From: Streptomyces sp. Tu 3180
Lineage (GTDB): Bacteria > Actinomycetota > Actinomycetes > Streptomycetales > Streptomycetaceae
NCBI RefSeq assembly: GCF_009852415.1
Contig: NZ_WOXS01000002.1
Location: forward strand, 2,750,501-2,814,500
DNA: 64,000 nt
Reading direction: 5' to 3'
The translations under genes and the position numbers were made by a program. The notes under the pieces were generated by a model. It saw nothing but the letters and a program-made list of their open reading frames with translations. It was not told the origin of the DNA and did not search any database. Of the stretch, positions 32,958 to 43,149 are shown piece after piece (positions within the stretch are counted from its first letter, which is position 1; each line of letters opens with the position of its first letter).

Positions 32958-34885
32958 TGGCGGGGCCTGCAGCGCGGATGATGGCCGGGGGCGGCCCCGA
33001 TCAGCGCACGATGGACTTCAAGGGGTCGGGCGGACGGCTCGTCGCCCGGTTCGCGCCGGAACGCCTGACGATCTACGGGCTGCTGGCCTGCGTGGTGCTG
33101 AGCGTGGGGCTCAACGTGATCGGGCCGAAGATCCTCGGCCACGCGACCGACCTGGTCTTCGCGGGCATCGTCGGACGCGAGATGCCCGAGGGCGCCTCCA
33201 AGGAGCAGGTGCTCGACGCGATGCGCGAGCGCGGCGACGGCGAGGTCGCCGACATGCTCCGCAGCACCGACTTCACCCCCGGCGAGGGCATCGACTTCAC
33301 GGCCGTGGGGGACGTCCTGCTGCTGGCGCTGGCGGTGTTCGCGGCCGCCGGCCTGCTGATGGCGGTGGCCACCCGGCTGGTGAACCGGGCCGTGAACCGC
33401 ACCATGTACCGGATGCGCGAGGACGTGCAGACGAAGCTGTCGCGGCTGCCGCTGTCGTACTTCGACAAGCGGCAGCGCGGCGAGGTGCTCAGCCGGGCCA
33501 CCAACGACATCGACAACATCGGCCAGACGCTCCAGCAGTCGATGGGCCAGCTGATCAACTCGCTGCTCACCATCGTCGCCGTGCTGGCGATGATGTTCTA
33601 CGTCTCCTGGATCCTCGCGCTGGTCGCGCTGGTGACCGTGCCGCTGTCGTTCGTGGTCGCCACGCGCGTGGGCAAGCGGTCGCAGCCGCACTTCGTGCAG
33701 CAGTGGCGCACCACCGGCCGGCTCAACGCGCACATCGAGGAGATGTACACCGGGCACACCCTGGTGAAGGTGTTCGGACGGCAGGAGGAGTCGGCGGAGC
33801 GGTTCGCCGAGGAGAACGAGGCGCTGTACGAGGCCGGGTTCCGGGCGCAGTTCAACAGCGGCGTCATGCAGCCGCTGATGCTCTTCGTGTCGAACATCAA
33901 CTACGTGCTGGTCGCGGTCGTCGGGGGCCTGCGGGTCGCGTCGGGCTCGCTGTCCATCGGTGACGTCCAGGCCTTCATCCAGTACTCGCGGCAGTTCTCG
34001 ATGCCGCTGACGCAGGTCGCCTCGATGGCGAACCTGGTGCAGTCGGGCGTCGCGTCCGCCGAGCGGGTCTTCGAACTGCTGGACGCCGACGAGCAGCGGG
34101 CCGACCCCGAACCGGCCGAGAAACCGGCCGAGTTGCGCGGGCGGGTGGCGCTGGAGCAGGTGTCGTTCCGCTACGACCCCGACAAGCCGCTGATCGAGGA
34201 CCTGACGCTGAAGGCCGAGCCGGGCCACACGGTGGCCATCGTCGGCCCGACCGGCGCCGGCAAGACCACCCTGGTGAACCTGCTGATGCGGTTCTACGAG
34301 GTCTCCGGCGGGCGCATCACCCTCGACGGCGTGGACATCGCGCGGATGTCGCGGGACGAACTGCGCGCCGGGATCGGCATGGTGCTCCAGGACACCTGGC
34401 TGTTCGGCGGCACCATCGCGGAGAACATCGCCTACGGCGCCGCCCGCGAGGTCACCCGGAAGGAGATCGAGGAGGCGGCCCGGGCGGCCCACGCCGACCG
34501 GTTCATCCGCACCCTGCCCGACGGCTACGACACGGTGATCGACGACGAGGGCAGCGGGGTCAGCGCCGGCGAGAAGCAGCTCGTCACCATCGCGCGGGCG
34601 TTCCTGTCCGACCCGGTGATCCTGGTGCTGGACGAGGCGACGAGCTCCGTGGACACCCGGACCGAGGTGCTGATCCAGAAGGCGATGGCGAGGCTGGCGC
34701 ACGGGCGGACGTCGTTCGTGATCGCGCACCGGCTGTCGACGATCCGGGACGCGGACACGATCCTGGTGATGGAGAACGGGTCGATCGTCGAACAGGGCAC
34801 GCACGAGGAGCTGTTGGCGGCCGACGGGGCCTACGCGCGGCTGTACGAGGCGCAGTTCGCGCAGGCGGTGACCGAGGTCGACTGA
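32957..34885 (+). CDS. ABC exporter half-transporter 2 (catalytic Walker B)
   Basis: A 642-aa partner subunit: an N-terminal extension, six membrane helices with a long insert between helices 1 and 2 (about residues 70-110; EMPEGASKEQVLDAMRERGDG), and an NBD (about 395-640) with Walker A GPTGAGKTT, Walker B ILVLDEATSSVDTR (canonical Glu) and a non-canonical signature VSAGEKQL. Paired with the preceding subunit, one ATP site is fully canonical (this Walker A/B plus VSGGQ) and the other degenerate, as in TM287/288-type exporters. Multidrug or lipid export is plausible; no substrate can be named. Confidence 0.92.
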   Translation: MAGPAARMMAGGGPDQRTMDFKGSGGRLVARFAPERLTIYGLLACVVLSVGLNVIGPKILGHATDLVFAGIVGREMPEGASKEQVLDAMRERGDGEVADMLRSTDFTPGEGIDFTAVGDVLLLALAVFAAAGLLMAVATRLVNRAVNRTMYRMREDVQTKLSRLPLSYFDKRQRGEVLSRATNDIDNIGQTLQQSMGQLINSLLTIVAVLAMMFYVSWILALVALVTVPLSFVVATRVGKRSQPHFVQQWRTTGRLNAHIEEMYTGHTLVKVFGRQEESAERFAEENEALYEAGFRAQFNSGVMQPLMLFVSNINYVLVAVVGGLRVASGSLSIGDVQAFIQYSRQFSMPLTQVASMANLVQSGVASAERVFELLDADEQRADPEPAEKPAELRGRVALEQVSFRYDPDKPLIEDLTLKAEPGHTVAIVGPTGAGKTTLVNLLMRFYEVSGGRITLDGVDIARMSRDELRAGIGMVLQDTWLFGGTIAENIAYGAAREVTRKEIEEAARAAHADRFIRTLPDGYDTVIDDEGSGVSAGEKQLVTIARAFLSDPVILVLDEATSSVDTRTEVLIQKAMARLAHGRTSFVIAHRLSTIRDADTILVMENGSIVEQGTHEELLAADGAYARLYEAQFAQAVTEVD

Positions 34886-34894
34886 CCCGGTCGT

Positions 34895-34923
34895 GGTGGG
34901 CCGCTCGTACCGGGCGGCCCACC
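34895..34923. terminator. Bidirectional hairpin between the ABC operon and hrdA
   Basis: GGTGGGCCG and CGGCCCACC form a perfect 9-bp stem with an 11-nt loop in the 42-nt gap between convergent genes. Confidence 0.7.
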
Positions 34924-34927
34924 CCCG

Positions 34928-36256
34928 TCAGTCGAGGTAGCCGCGCAGCTGGTCGGCGAAGGCGTGGTCCCTCAGCTTGTTGAGGGTCTTGGACTCGATC
35001 TGCCGTATCCGCTCGCGGGTCACGCCGAAGAGGCGCCCTATCTCCTCCAGGGTGCGCGGCCGGCCGTCGACGAGTCCGTAGCGCAGCTGGACGACCTTGC
35101 GCTCCCGCTCCCCCAGCGTCGACAGGACCGCCTCCAGGTGCTCCCGCAGCAGCAGGAACGCGGCCGACTCGACCGGGCTCGCGGCGTCGCCGTCCTCGAT
35201 GAGGTCGCCGAGGGCCACGTCGTCCTCCTCGCCCACCGGGGCGTGCAGGGAGACCGGCTCCTGGGCGAGCCGCAGCACCTCGCCGACCCGCTCGGGAGGC
35301 AGGTCGAGGTGGGCGGCGACCTCGGCGGCGGTCGGTTCGCAGCCGCGTTCCTGGAGCATGCGGCGCTGGACGCGGACGACGCGGTTGATGAGTTCGACCA
35401 CGTGGACGGGGACGCGGATGGTGCGGGCCTGGTCGGCGAGCGCCCGGGACATGGCCTGGCGGATCCACCAGGTGGCGTAGGTGGAGAACTTGTAGCCGCG
35501 GGCGTAGTCGAACTTCTCCACCGCCCGGATCAGGCCGAGGTTGCCCTCCTGCACCAGGTCGAGCATGGTCAGCCCGCGGCCCACGTACCGCTTGGCGACG
35601 GACACGACGAGCCGCAGGTTCGCCTCGATCAGGCGGCGCTTGGCCATCCGGCCCATGACCACGAGCCGGTCCAGGTCGTGGGCGAGCCGGCTGTCCAGGT
35701 CGGGCGTGAGCCGCAGCTTCTCCTCGGCGAACAGCCCGGCCTCCACGCGGCGGGCGAGCTCGACCTCCTCGGCCGCGGTGAGCAGCGGGATGCGGCCGAT
35801 CTCCCGCAGGTACTGGCGGAACAGGTCCGAGGAGGGGCCGCCGGTCTCGGGGCGCAGGGGCGGTGCCTCGACGGGCTCGGCCGACTCCGGCGCGTCCACG
35901 GGCGGTTCGGCCGGCTCGGGCGGCTCGGACGGGATCACGGGGTCCGTCCCGGTCTCGGGGTGGTGCACGACACGGCTCCGCGCGGGCATCGCCACGAGCA
36001 CGTCCGGGGCCGGATGCGTGCCGACCGTGCGCGTGTCGGTCTGGGTGAGGGTCTGGGTCTGCACGGGGGCGACCTCCAGGATGATCGCTGCCGCCGGGAG
36101 GGGCGGCAGCGGTACTTCGGGGGCGGAGTCGGCGGCCTCGCCGCTGTCCGTCCCGTACGCGATGGGCGGAACCGCGGATGTCCGGGACCCGTCGGTGACG
36201 GATCGGCCGCGCTCCGAGGACTCAGGCACCGCACCCCAGTGTGGGGTACGACACAT
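34928..36256 (-). CDS. hrdA: Sigma-70 family principal-like sigma factor HrdA
   Basis: A 442-aa group 1/2 sigma factor. The first about 130 residues are Pro/Glu-rich and variable; then region 1.2 ([31 protein letters not shown]), region 2 ([57 protein letters not shown]), region 3 and region 4.2 ([28 protein letters not shown]). Position beside dnaG matches S. coelicolor hrdA (SCO2465 from memory), one of three non-essential HrdB paralogues. Start is uncertain: ATG 36256 or GTG 36229, neither with a strong ribosome site. Confidence 0.88.
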   Translation of the reverse strand: MCRTPHWGAVPESSERGRSVTDGSRTSAVPPIAYGTDSGEAADSAPEVPLPPLPAAAIILEVAPVQTQTLTQTDTRTVGTHPAPDVLVAMPARSRVVHHPETGTDPVIPSEPPEPAEPPVDAPESAEPVEAPPLRPETGGPSSDLFRQYLREIGRIPLLTAAEEVELARRVEAGLFAEEKLRLTPDLDSRLAHDLDRLVVMGRMAKRRLIEANLRLVVSVAKRYVGRGLTMLDLVQEGNLGLIRAVEKFDYARGYKFSTYATWWIRQAMSRALADQARTIRVPVHVVELINRVVRVQRRMLQERGCEPTAAEVAAHLDLPPERVGEVLRLAQEPVSLHAPVGEEDDVALGDLIEDGDAASPVESAAFLLLREHLEAVLSTLGERERKVVQLRYGLVDGRPRTLEEIGRLFGVTRERIRQIESKTLNKLRDHAFADQLRGYLD

Positions 36257-36372
36257 CGTCCCCACGAGGGGCGTGCGATGACTTTTTGCATCCGGTCCGT
36301 GACCGGGCGGATATGCCGCGCGGAAACCCGGACGCCGGGCGCGCCCCCGGTCCGGTCCTCCCGGCGCGTCCC

Positions 36373-38301
36373 CTACAGCGCCGCCGCGCCGTGCTCGCGC
36401 AGCGCCTGGTCGTACTGCTGGAGGACCCACAGCTCGTTCTGCACGGAGGCCAGTTCGGCCGGGTCCCCGTGGGTGCCGAGGCGGGTGAGGCGGCTGGTGA
36501 TGTCGCGGATGCGGCGCTCGACGGCGCGGCGGCGGACGGTGACCAGCTGGGCGCCCGCGTAGGTCTCGTCGACCTCCTTGACGCCCCGGTGCAGCATGAT
36601 CGCCTCGACGGCGAGCTCGGTGACCATGGCGCGCACGGTGTCGTCGGGGGCGGCGTCGCGGACCCGGATCAGGTACTCCTGCGGGTCCTGGACGCCGTAC
36701 TCCGCGCCGCCGGCCTCCAGGATCGCCTGGCGCACGGCCGCGTAGGGCGGGGCGGTGAACTCGTCGACGCCGTACGCGTCGAAGGCCGGGGAGACCAGTT
36801 CCGGGCGCTGGAGGGCGAGCTTGAGCAGTTCGCGTTCGGTGGCGAAGACCGGGTTGCGGAGGTTGAGGGCGGGGCCGCGCGGGGCGGCCCGGCCGGGTCC
36901 GGCGGCGTACTGCTGCGGGCCGCCGCCGTGCTGCTGCCGGTCGGGGGCGGGGCCCTTGCCGCCGCGTTCGCGGGCCCAGCGGGCCAGTTGCGCGACCCGC
37001 TTGACGACGAACTGGGTGTCGAGGATGCCGAGCATGCCGGCGAGCTGGACGGCGACCTCGTGCTGGGCGCCGCTGTTCTTGATGCGGGCGACGACGGGCG
37101 CGGCCTCGTCGAGGGCGGCGGCGCGGCCGGCCGGGGTGTCCAGGTCGTAGCGGCCCACGATCTGGCGGAGGGCGAACTCGAAGAGCGGGGTGCGGGGTTC
37201 GACCAGGTCGGCGACGGCCTCGTCGCCCTTGGCCAGGCGCAGGTCGCAGGGGTCCATGCCGTCGGGGGCGATGGCGATGTAGGTCTCGGCGGCGAACTTC
37301 TGGTCGTCCTCGAAGGCGCGCAGGGCCGCCTTCTGGCCGGCCGCGTCGCCGTCGAAGGTGAAGATCACACGGGCGCTGCCGTTGTCCATGAGCAGCCGGC
37401 GCAGGATCTTGATGTGGTCGCCGCCGAACGCGGTGCCGCAGGTGGCGATCGCGGTCGTCACGCCGGCGAGGTGGCAGGCCATGACGTCGGTGTAGCCCTC
37501 GACGACGACCGCGCGGGACGACTTGGCGATGTCCTTCTTCGCCAGGTCGATGCCGTAGAGGACCTGGGACTTCTTGTAGATCGCGGTCTCGGGGGTGTTG
37601 AGGTACTTCGGGCCGTTGTCGGCCTCGTAGAGCTTGCGGGCGCCGAAGCCGACGACGTCTCCGCCGATGTCGCGGACGGGCCACATCAGCCGGCCGCGGA
37701 AGCGGTCGATGGGGCCGCGGCGGCCCTCCTGGGAGAGGCCGGAGAGGATCAGCTCCTTGTCGCTGAAGCCCTTGCCGCGCAGGTAGCGGGTGAGGTGGTC
37801 CCAGCCCTGGGGGCTGTAGCCGACGCCGAAGTGGACGGCGGCGGCCTGGTCGAAGCCGCGCTCGGCGAGGAAGACCCGGCCGGTCTCGGCCTCGGGGGAG
37901 GTCGCGAGCTGCTGCGCGTACCACTCGGCGGCGATCTTGTGGGCCTCGACCAGGCGGATGCGCTCGCCGCGCTGGTGGGCGGGGTTGTACCCGCCCTCCT
38001 CGTAGCGCAGGGTGATGCCGGCCTGGGCGGCGAGGCGCTCGACCGCCTCCGAGAAGGAGAGGTGGTCGACCTTCATCACGAAGGTGATGGTGTCGCCGCC
38101 CTCCTGGCAGCCGAAGCAGTGGAAGAGTCCCTTGCTCGGGCTGACCTGGAAGGACGGCGACTTCTCGTCGTGGAAGGGGCACAGGCCCTTGAGGTTGCCG
38201 CCGCCCGCGTTCCGCAGCTGGAGGTACTCGGACACCACGGCGTCGATCGGGACCGCGTCCCGTACCGCCTTCACGTCCTCGTCGTTGATCCGTCCAGCCA
38301 C
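36373..38301 (-). CDS. dnaG: DNA primase DnaG
   Basis: A 642-aa bacterial primase: CHC2 zinc finger (Cys41, His44, Cys62, Cys65), RNA-polymerase domain with [24 protein letters not shown], Toprim motifs [11 protein letters not shown] and [17 protein letters not shown], and a C-terminal helicase-binding domain (about 470-640). It makes RNA primers for replication. The GTG at 38301 has no Shine-Dalgarno sequence; a TAGAAT hexamer lies 6 nt upstream, so the mRNA may be leaderless. A 51-bp direct repeat covers its upstream region. The [15 protein letters not shown] linker (about 440-460) is low complexity. Confidence 0.97.
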   Translation of the reverse strand: MAGRINDEDVKAVRDAVPIDAVVSEYLQLRNAGGGNLKGLCPFHDEKSPSFQVSPSKGLFHCFGCQEGGDTITFVMKVDHLSFSEAVERLAAQAGITLRYEEGGYNPAHQRGERIRLVEAHKIAAEWYAQQLATSPEAETGRVFLAERGFDQAAAVHFGVGYSPQGWDHLTRYLRGKGFSDKELILSGLSQEGRRGPIDRFRGRLMWPVRDIGGDVVGFGARKLYEADNGPKYLNTPETAIYKKSQVLYGIDLAKKDIAKSSRAVVVEGYTDVMACHLAGVTTAIATCGTAFGGDHIKILRRLLMDNGSARVIFTFDGDAAGQKAALRAFEDDQKFAAETYIAIAPDGMDPCDLRLAKGDEAVADLVEPRTPLFEFALRQIVGRYDLDTPAGRAAALDEAAPVVARIKNSGAQHEVAVQLAGMLGILDTQFVVKRVAQLARWARERGGKGPAPDRQQHGGGPQQYAAGPGRAAPRGPALNLRNPVFATERELLKLALQRPELVSPAFDAYGVDEFTAPPYAAVRQAILEAGGAEYGVQDPQEYLIRVRDAAPDDTVRAMVTELAVEAIMLHRGVKEVDETYAGAQLVTVRRRAVERRIRDITSRLTRLGTHGDPAELASVQNELWVLQQYDQALREHGAAAL

Positions 38302-38307
38302 GCGTGA

Positions 38308-38313
38308 ATTCTA
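38308..38313 (-). promoter_or_regulatory. -10 element of dnaG
   Basis: TAGAAT on the minus strand, 6 nt before the GTG start. No good -35 is visible; the upstream sequence is copy 1 of the 51-bp repeat. Confidence 0.5.
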
Positions 38314-38363
38314 CGGGGGCGGTCGGACACTCCCGGGACGCGGGAAGCACGCCAGGCCGGGGG
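38313..38363. repeat. 51-bp direct repeat, copy 1 (dnaG upstream region)
   Basis: Identical over 51 bp to 38393-38443, offset 80 bp. It holds a small dyad TCCCG-GGACG-CGGGA. The copy begins exactly at the first base of the dnaG -10 hexamer. Confidence 0.95.
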
Positions 38364-38364
38364 T

Positions 38365-38382
38365 CCGGGGGTCGCCCCCCGG
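38365..38382. terminator. GC hairpin between the repeat copies
   Basis: CCGGGGG-TCG-CCCCCCGG can form a 7-8 bp stem with a tight loop in the 29-nt spacer between repeat copies, between the flavoprotein stop and dnaG; it could end the flavoprotein transcript. Confidence 0.45.
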
Positions 38383-38392
38383 GAATCACGGC

Positions 38393-38443
38393 ACGGGGGC
38401 GGTCGGACACTCCCGGGACGCGGGAAGCACGCCAGGCCGGGGG
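38393..38443. repeat. 51-bp direct repeat, copy 2
   Basis: Second perfect copy, ending one base from the stop codon of the flavoprotein gene. Unlike copy 1 it is not followed by a -10-like hexamer. Confidence 0.95.
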
Positions 38444-38444
38444 C

Positions 38445-39710
38445 TCAGGGGGCGAGGCTCCCGAGCGGTACGTGCGGGTCCGCCAGGGCCTCCGTGTCCA
38501 CCGGGGTCCGGGACCGGATCAGCCGCTGGATCGGGTCCGTGACGTCCCACACGTTGACGTTCATCCCGGCCAGCACCCGGCCCTCCCTCACCCAGAACGC
38601 GATGAACTCGCGCTTGCCGGCGTCGCCCCGGATCACGACCTGGTCGTAGGAGCCCGGGGGCGCCCAGCCGGAGTACTCCATGCCCAGGTCGTACTGGTCG
38701 GTGAAGAAGTACGGCATCCGGTCGTAGGTCACCTCCCGGCCGAGCATCGCGCGGGCCGCCGCCGGACCGCCGTTGAGGGCGTTGGCCCAGTGCTCCACGC
38801 GCAGCCGGGTGCCGAAGAGGGCGTGCGGGAAGGAGGCGACGTCGCCGGCCGCGTGGATGTCGGGGTCGGAGGTGCGCAGCCGCTCGTCGACGAGGACGCC
38901 CCCGCCGCTCGCGCGGTCGGCGAGCTCCAGGCCCGCCGCCTCGGCGAGGGAGGTGCGCGGGGCGGCGCCGACGGCGGCGAGGACGGCGTGCGCGGGGTGT
39001 TCCTCGCCGTCGTCGGTGCGGGCCGCGAGGACCATGCCGTCCTGCCCGGTGATCTCGGTGAGCGTGGCGCCGAAGTGGAAGCGGACGCCGTGCTCGCGGT
39101 GCAGCTCGGCGAAGAGCTGGCCGAGCTCGGGGCCGAGCACCGAGTGCAGCGGGGCCTGGCCGCGGTGGACGACGGTGACCTCCGCGCCGTACTCGCGGGC
39201 CGCCGCCGCGACCTCCAGGCCGATCCAGCCGGCCCCGGCGATCACCAGGTGGCCGTTCTCGCGGCCGAGGGAGGCCAGGACGCCCTTGAGGCGGTCGGCG
39301 TGGGCGAGGCGGCGCAGGTGGTGGACGCCGGCCAGGTCGGTGCCCGGGATGTCGAGGCGGCGGGGTTCGGCGCCGGTGGCCAGCAGCAGCTTGTCGTAGC
39401 GGACGGTGGTGCCGTCGTCGCCGAAGCGGACGGTCTTGGCGGCGCGGTCGACGGCGTCGACGGTCTGGCCGAGGTGCAGCTCGACGTCGTGGCGGGCGTA
39501 CCAGGCGGGCTCGTGCACGAAGGCGCGGTCGCGCTCGTCCTTGCCGAGGAGGTAGCCCTTGGACAGGGGCGGCCGCTCGTACGGGTGGTCGCGTTCGTCG
39601 CAGATCAGTATCACGCGGCCGGTGAAGCCCTCCGTGCGCAGCGTCTCGGCCGCCTTCGCGCCGGCCAGGCCGCCTCCGACGATGACGAATGTCTGATCCG
39701 CGTCGACCAC
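38445..39710 (-). CDS. NAD(P)H-dependent ferredoxin-reductase-like flavoprotein
   Basis: A 421-aa class I flavin pyridine nucleotide oxidoreductase: FAD-binding [19 protein letters not shown] (residues about 6-25), [10 protein letters not shown] (typical of rubredoxin/ferredoxin reductases), NAD-binding [26 protein letters not shown] (about 145-170), [10 protein letters not shown] (second FAD motif) and a C-terminal Reductase_C domain (about 320-410; [16 protein letters not shown]). It likely feeds electrons to a ferredoxin for a P450 or dioxygenase. GTG 39710 is the start: GAGGAGG lies 6 nt upstream, and an upstream in-frame GTG (39728) precedes that site. Confidence 0.92.
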   Translation of the reverse strand: MVDADQTFVIVGGGLAGAKAAETLRTEGFTGRVILICDERDHPYERPPLSKGYLLGKDERDRAFVHEPAWYARHDVELHLGQTVDAVDRAAKTVRFGDDGTTVRYDKLLLATGAEPRRLDIPGTDLAGVHHLRRLAHADRLKGVLASLGRENGHLVIAGAGWIGLEVAAAAREYGAEVTVVHRGQAPLHSVLGPELGQLFAELHREHGVRFHFGATLTEITGQDGMVLAARTDDGEEHPAHAVLAAVGAAPRTSLAEAAGLELADRASGGGVLVDERLRTSDPDIHAAGDVASFPHALFGTRLRVEHWANALNGGPAAARAMLGREVTYDRMPYFFTDQYDLGMEYSGWAPPGSYDQVVIRGDAGKREFIAFWVREGRVLAGMNVNVWDVTDPIQRLIRSRTPVDTEALADPHVPLGSLAP

Positions 39711-39864
39711 TTGGTGCCTCCTCGTCACTGTGCCGCCACCTGCGAGCGTCCCGCACGCAGCGTGATGCGGGAAGGGGTGGTGACCCGATCAGGCCACGCA
39801 GGGTCACTTTCGGGCGTGCTCGCGTCACCCGTGTCCCACCGGTCCCGGCCGTACCGGTCCCGTC

Positions 39865-41199
39865 TCATCCCTGCCCCGTGAGACGGGCGCGAAGCGAACG
39901 GGCCGAGGCGTCGGTGAGCGACGCGATCTGGTCGACGATCACCCGCTTGCGGGCGCGGTCGTCCGGGGCCCGGTCGAACAGGGTGCGGAACTGCGGGTCC
40001 AGCCCGTCGGGGGCGCGGGCGGTGAGCGCCTCGGCCAGCTCCAGGACGACGATCCGCTGGTCGGCGCGGAGCCGCTCCTGCTCGGCGCGCTGCATCACGT
40101 ACCGGTCGGCGACCGCCTTGAGGACGGCGCACTCCATGCGGGTGCTGCGCGGCACGACGAGCTCGGCACCGTAGCGGGTGAGGCGGCCGCTCCCCCACGC
40201 CTGCCGGGTGGCGCCCTCGGCGGCCAGGCAGAAGCGGCCGATGAGCTGGCTGGTGGCGTCCTTCAGGCGGGCCTGGGCGACGGCGGTGCCGTCGTAGCCG
40301 TGCGGCCACCACTCCTGGGCGAGGAGGCGGTCGAGGGCCTCGGCCAGTTCGGCCGGGTCGGTGTCCGCGGGGACGTACCGGCCGACGGCGACGGCGAAGA
40401 CGGCCTCCCGTTCGGGGTCGGCGTGCAGGAGGTTGGGGTCGATGTGGCCGGCGTGCAGGCCGTCCTCCACGTCGTGCACGGAGTACGCCACGTCGTCGGC
40501 CCAGTCCATGACCTGGGCCTCGAAGCAGGTGCGGGTGGAGGGGGCGTCCTTGCGGACCCAGTCGAAGACGGGGCGGTCGTCCTCGTAGACGCCGAACTTC
40601 GGGGAGGCCGGGTCGGTGGGGTGGGCGCCGCGGGGCCAGGGGTACTTGGTGGCGGCGTCGAGGGCCGCGCGGGTGAGGTTGAGTCCGACGCTGGCGAGGT
40701 CGCCGGTCCGCGGGTCGGTGACGAACCGCTTGGGCTCGATGCGGGTGAGGAGGCGGAGCGACTGGGCGTTGCCCTCGAAACCGCCGCAGTCCTCGGCGAA
40801 CTCGTTCAGCGCCTGTTCGCCGTTGTGCCCGAAGGGCGGGTGGCCCAGGTCGTGGGAGAGGCAGGCGGCCTCCACCAGGTCGGGGTCGCAGCCGAGGGCG
40901 GCGCCGAGCTCCCGGCCGACCTGGGCGCACTCGAGGGAGTGGGTGAGGCGGGTGCGGGGGCTGGCGTCCCACACCTGACCGAGCTCCCCCGGGGTGACGA
41001 CCTGCGTCTTCCCCGCGAGACGGCGCAGGGCGGCGGAGTGCAGGACGCGGGCGCGGTCGCGCTGGAAGGCGGTGCGGCCGGGGCGCTTGTCGGGCTCGAC
41101 GGCCCAGCGCTCGACGGCGGAGGGGTCGTATCCGGCGGGCGGGACGTGGTTCTCGTACGGCGGCGGGCTCAGGGGGGTGTCGGATGCGGTGCCTTCCAT
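39865..41199 (-). CDS. dgt: Deoxyguanosinetriphosphate triphosphohydrolase
   Basis: A 444-aa HD-domain phosphohydrolase: [23 protein letters not shown] (N-terminal dGTPase signature), [16 protein letters not shown] (metal His), [20 protein letters not shown] (HD motif) and [19 protein letters not shown] (distal Asp). It splits dNTPs to nucleoside and triphosphate, controlling precursor pools. In many actinomycetes dgt lies close to dnaG, as here. It is upstream of the flavoprotein on the same strand but separated by 154 nt. Confidence 0.95.
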   Translation of the reverse strand: MEGTASDTPLSPPPYENHVPPAGYDPSAVERWAVEPDKRPGRTAFQRDRARVLHSAALRRLAGKTQVVTPGELGQVWDASPRTRLTHSLECAQVGRELGAALGCDPDLVEAACLSHDLGHPPFGHNGEQALNEFAEDCGGFEGNAQSLRLLTRIEPKRFVTDPRTGDLASVGLNLTRAALDAATKYPWPRGAHPTDPASPKFGVYEDDRPVFDWVRKDAPSTRTCFEAQVMDWADDVAYSVHDVEDGLHAGHIDPNLLHADPEREAVFAVAVGRYVPADTDPAELAEALDRLLAQEWWPHGYDGTAVAQARLKDATSQLIGRFCLAAEGATRQAWGSGRLTRYGAELVVPRSTRMECAVLKAVADRYVMQRAEQERLRADQRIVVLELAEALTARAPDGLDPQFRTLFDRAPDDRARKRVIVDQIASLTDASARSLRARLTGQG

Positions 41200-41248
41200 G
41201 TACCGACAGTAAAGGCAGCCGCTGACACACGGGACGTCGGCGGTCCTT

Positions 41249-42103
41249 TCAGGCCGGTGCGAGGGCCGGTGCGGCGAGGGCCGCGGGGCTTTCCAGCGCC
41301 TGGTCGTAGCGGTGCAGGAGGAGGCGGGCCATCGCGGGGTGGGTGCCCAGGGGGGCGGAGGCGATCCACGGCGCGGCTTCGGCGCACTCCGTGGCGAAGC
41401 GGCCGGGAGCGGTGAAGTAGGAGGCGACGGCGACGCGGCGGCGGCCCCGGGCGGCCAGGGCGCGCAGGGCGTCGGGCACGGTGGGCGCGGCGGCGGAGGC
41501 GTAGGCGGGGACGACGGGGACGCCGAGGCGTTCGGCGAGCAGGCGCGCGGTGCGGCCCGTGTCGGCCTTCGCCTCGGGGTCGCGGGACCCGGCGGCGGCG
41601 AGCACGACTCCGCTCGTGCGGCGGGTCTCCTCGTCCGCGCGGGTGGGCCAGCCCGCTTCGGTCAGGCGGGCGTGCAGGGCGTCCACGAGCAGCGGGTGCG
41701 GTCCGAGCGGAGCGGCCACGCGCGTGTGCAGCCGGGCCTCGGCGGCCATCTCGGGGATGTCCCGTTTGACGTGGTAGCCGCGGCTGAGCAGCAGCGGCAC
41801 GAGGACGGCGGCCCCGGTGGCCCGCTCGTCGAGCCCGGCGAGCGTGTCGGGCAGCAGGGGGGTGTCGAGCTCGATGTGGCCGAGGTGCACCGGCAGGCCG
41901 GGGCGGAGCGCGCGGACGCGGTCGAGGAGCGCCCGCACGGTGACCGAGGCGCGCGGGTCGCGGCTGCCGTGGGCCACCACGACGAGGGCGGGCGGCGCCG
42001 GGCGGCGCCGTCCGTCCGGCGCGACGAGGCCGAGCTGTCCCGCGAGCCTGCTGCCGGTCCGGTTCATGAGGTCCGCCGTGCTGTCGAGGTGCGTCGCCGT
42101 CAT
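41249..42103 (-). CDS. Sirohydrochlorin chelatase (CbiX-like)
   Basis: A 284-aa two-repeat chelatase: N-half [23 protein letters not shown] (metal/active-site His) and [19 protein letters not shown] (second His); C-half [18 protein letters not shown] (degenerate, Ala in place of His) and [14 protein letters not shown]. CbiX-type enzymes insert Fe or Co into sirohydrochlorin. Position two genes before nasA and in the same region as nirB suggests siroheme supply for nitrite reductase. No Shine-Dalgarno; CACCAT lies 7 nt before ATG 42103, so it may be leaderless. ATG 42067 is an alternative start. Confidence 0.9.
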   Translation of the reverse strand: MTATHLDSTADLMNRTGSRLAGQLGLVAPDGRRRPAPPALVVVAHGSRDPRASVTVRALLDRVRALRPGLPVHLGHIELDTPLLPDTLAGLDERATGAAVLVPLLLSRGYHVKRDIPEMAAEARLHTRVAAPLGPHPLLVDALHARLTEAGWPTRADEETRRTSGVVLAAAGSRDPEAKADTGRTARLLAERLGVPVVPAYASAAAPTVPDALRALAARGRRRVAVASYFTAPGRFATECAEAAPWIASAPLGTHPAMARLLLHRYDQALESPAALAAPALAPA

Positions 42104-42315
42104 GCACCGATGGTGACCGCGGCGCGTTGCCTCCCCGTTGCGCGCCGATGACGGGCGTTTTCCGGCGGTTCACGATGCGGACCGCGGGGGGTGTGAGGCC
42201 GTTCGGCCTGCGGGTTCGTCCCCCGCCCGTGAAGCTCGTCACAGGGCGCCGCGCGAACCGGGGGGCGCGGCGGGGCGTCTCCCACCGTCGAGGACCGACC
42301 GGAAGGGGCCGTGCG

Positions 42316-43041
42316 ATGCGTCGTGAACCGCGCCGTGTGCCGCGTCGCGTGAGGGGGGCCCGGCCGCGCCTGCCGCGCACCCGTGCCGGACGGCGGCGGC
42401 TGACGCAGGCGGTGATGGCGGCGTGCGTGCTGGCCCTGCTGCCGGCGACGTGGCTGCGCACGACGACGGACGGCCGGCTGCGCACCACCGCCGACGTGCC
42501 GCGCACCGAGGTCGCCGTGGTCTTCGGGGCGGGCCTGTGGGACGGGGAGCCGTCGCCGTACCTCGCGCACCGGCTGGACGCGGCGGCCGAGCTGTACCGG
42601 GCGGGGCGGATCGAGGTGGTGCTGGTCACCGGCGACAACAGCCGCGAGGACTACGACGAGCCGGACGCGATGCGCGCCTACCTCGTCCGGCACGGCGTGC
42701 CCGGCGCGCGGATCGTCAGCGACTACGCGGGCTTCGACACCTGGGACTCCTGCGTCCGCGCGAAGAAGATCTTCGGCGTGGACCGGGCGGTGCTGATCAG
42801 CCAGGGCTTCCACATCCGGCGGGCGGTGGCGCTGTGCGAGGCGGCCGGGGTCTCCTCGTACGGCGTCGGGGTCGACGACCGGCACGACGCCACCTGGTAC
42901 TACGGGGGCGTCCGGGAGATCCTCGCGGCGGGCAAGGCGGCCGCGGACGCGGTGTTCCGGCCGGATCCGCGGTTCCTCGGGCCGAGGGAGCCGGGGGTGG
43001 AGCGGGCCCTGGCCGACGCGTCCGCACGCGCGGGCGGGTGA
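42316..43041 (+). CDS. SanA/YdcF-type DUF218 membrane protein
   Basis: A 241-aa protein: basic N-terminus, one membrane helix (about residues 31-46), then a DUF218 domain (about 62-215) with TEVAVVFGAGLWDGEPSPYLAHRLDAAAELYRAG, VVLVTGDNSREDYDEPDAM, DYAGFDTWDSCVRA and LISQGFHIRRAVALCEAAG. This matches SanA, involved in envelope integrity and vancomycin sensitivity in enterobacteria; biochemical role unknown. GGAAGGGG lies 8 bases before the ATG. Divergent from the chelatase and 108 nt before nasA. Confidence 0.9.
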   Translation: MRREPRRVPRRVRGARPRLPRTRAGRRRLTQAVMAACVLALLPATWLRTTTDGRLRTTADVPRTEVAVVFGAGLWDGEPSPYLAHRLDAAAELYRAGRIEVVLVTGDNSREDYDEPDAMRAYLVRHGVPGARIVSDYAGFDTWDSCVRAKKIFGVDRAVLISQGFHIRRAVALCEAAGVSSYGVGVDDRHDATWYYGGVREILAAGKAAADAVFRPDPRFLGPREPGVERALADASARAGG

Positions 43042-43088
43042 GGGCGCCGGGCGTCTCACCGCGGGCCGCGGCCGGCGGGGAGGCCGCC

Positions 43089-43126
43089 GTACCGGGCGCG
43101 TAACAAGGACCGGCGCGACGCGTAAC
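43089..43126 (+). promoter_or_regulatory. GlnR-type box upstream of nasA
   Basis: Four 5-mers at exact 11-bp spacing: GTACC (43089), GTAAC (43100), CGGCG (43111, poor) and GTAAC (43122). This is the periodic array of the GlnR binding site (gTnAc-n6-GaAAc repeated). It ends 23 nt before the nasA ATG, overlapping the expected -35. GlnR activation of nasA under nitrogen limitation is established in S. coelicolor. Confidence 0.7.
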
Positions 43127-43136
43127 ACCGGCGGCG

Positions 43137-43142
43137 CAGGCT
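43137..43142 (+). promoter_or_regulatory. -10-like hexamer of nasA
   Basis: CAGGCT exactly 7 nt before the ATG, with no Shine-Dalgarno sequence; predicts transcription start at the A of the start codon. Confidence 0.45.
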
Positions 43143-43149
43143 GAGCCGC

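Noticed and set aside
38313..38443. Transposon or IS ends
   Set aside because: The 51-bp copies are direct, not inverted, flank only 29 bases and no transposase is present.
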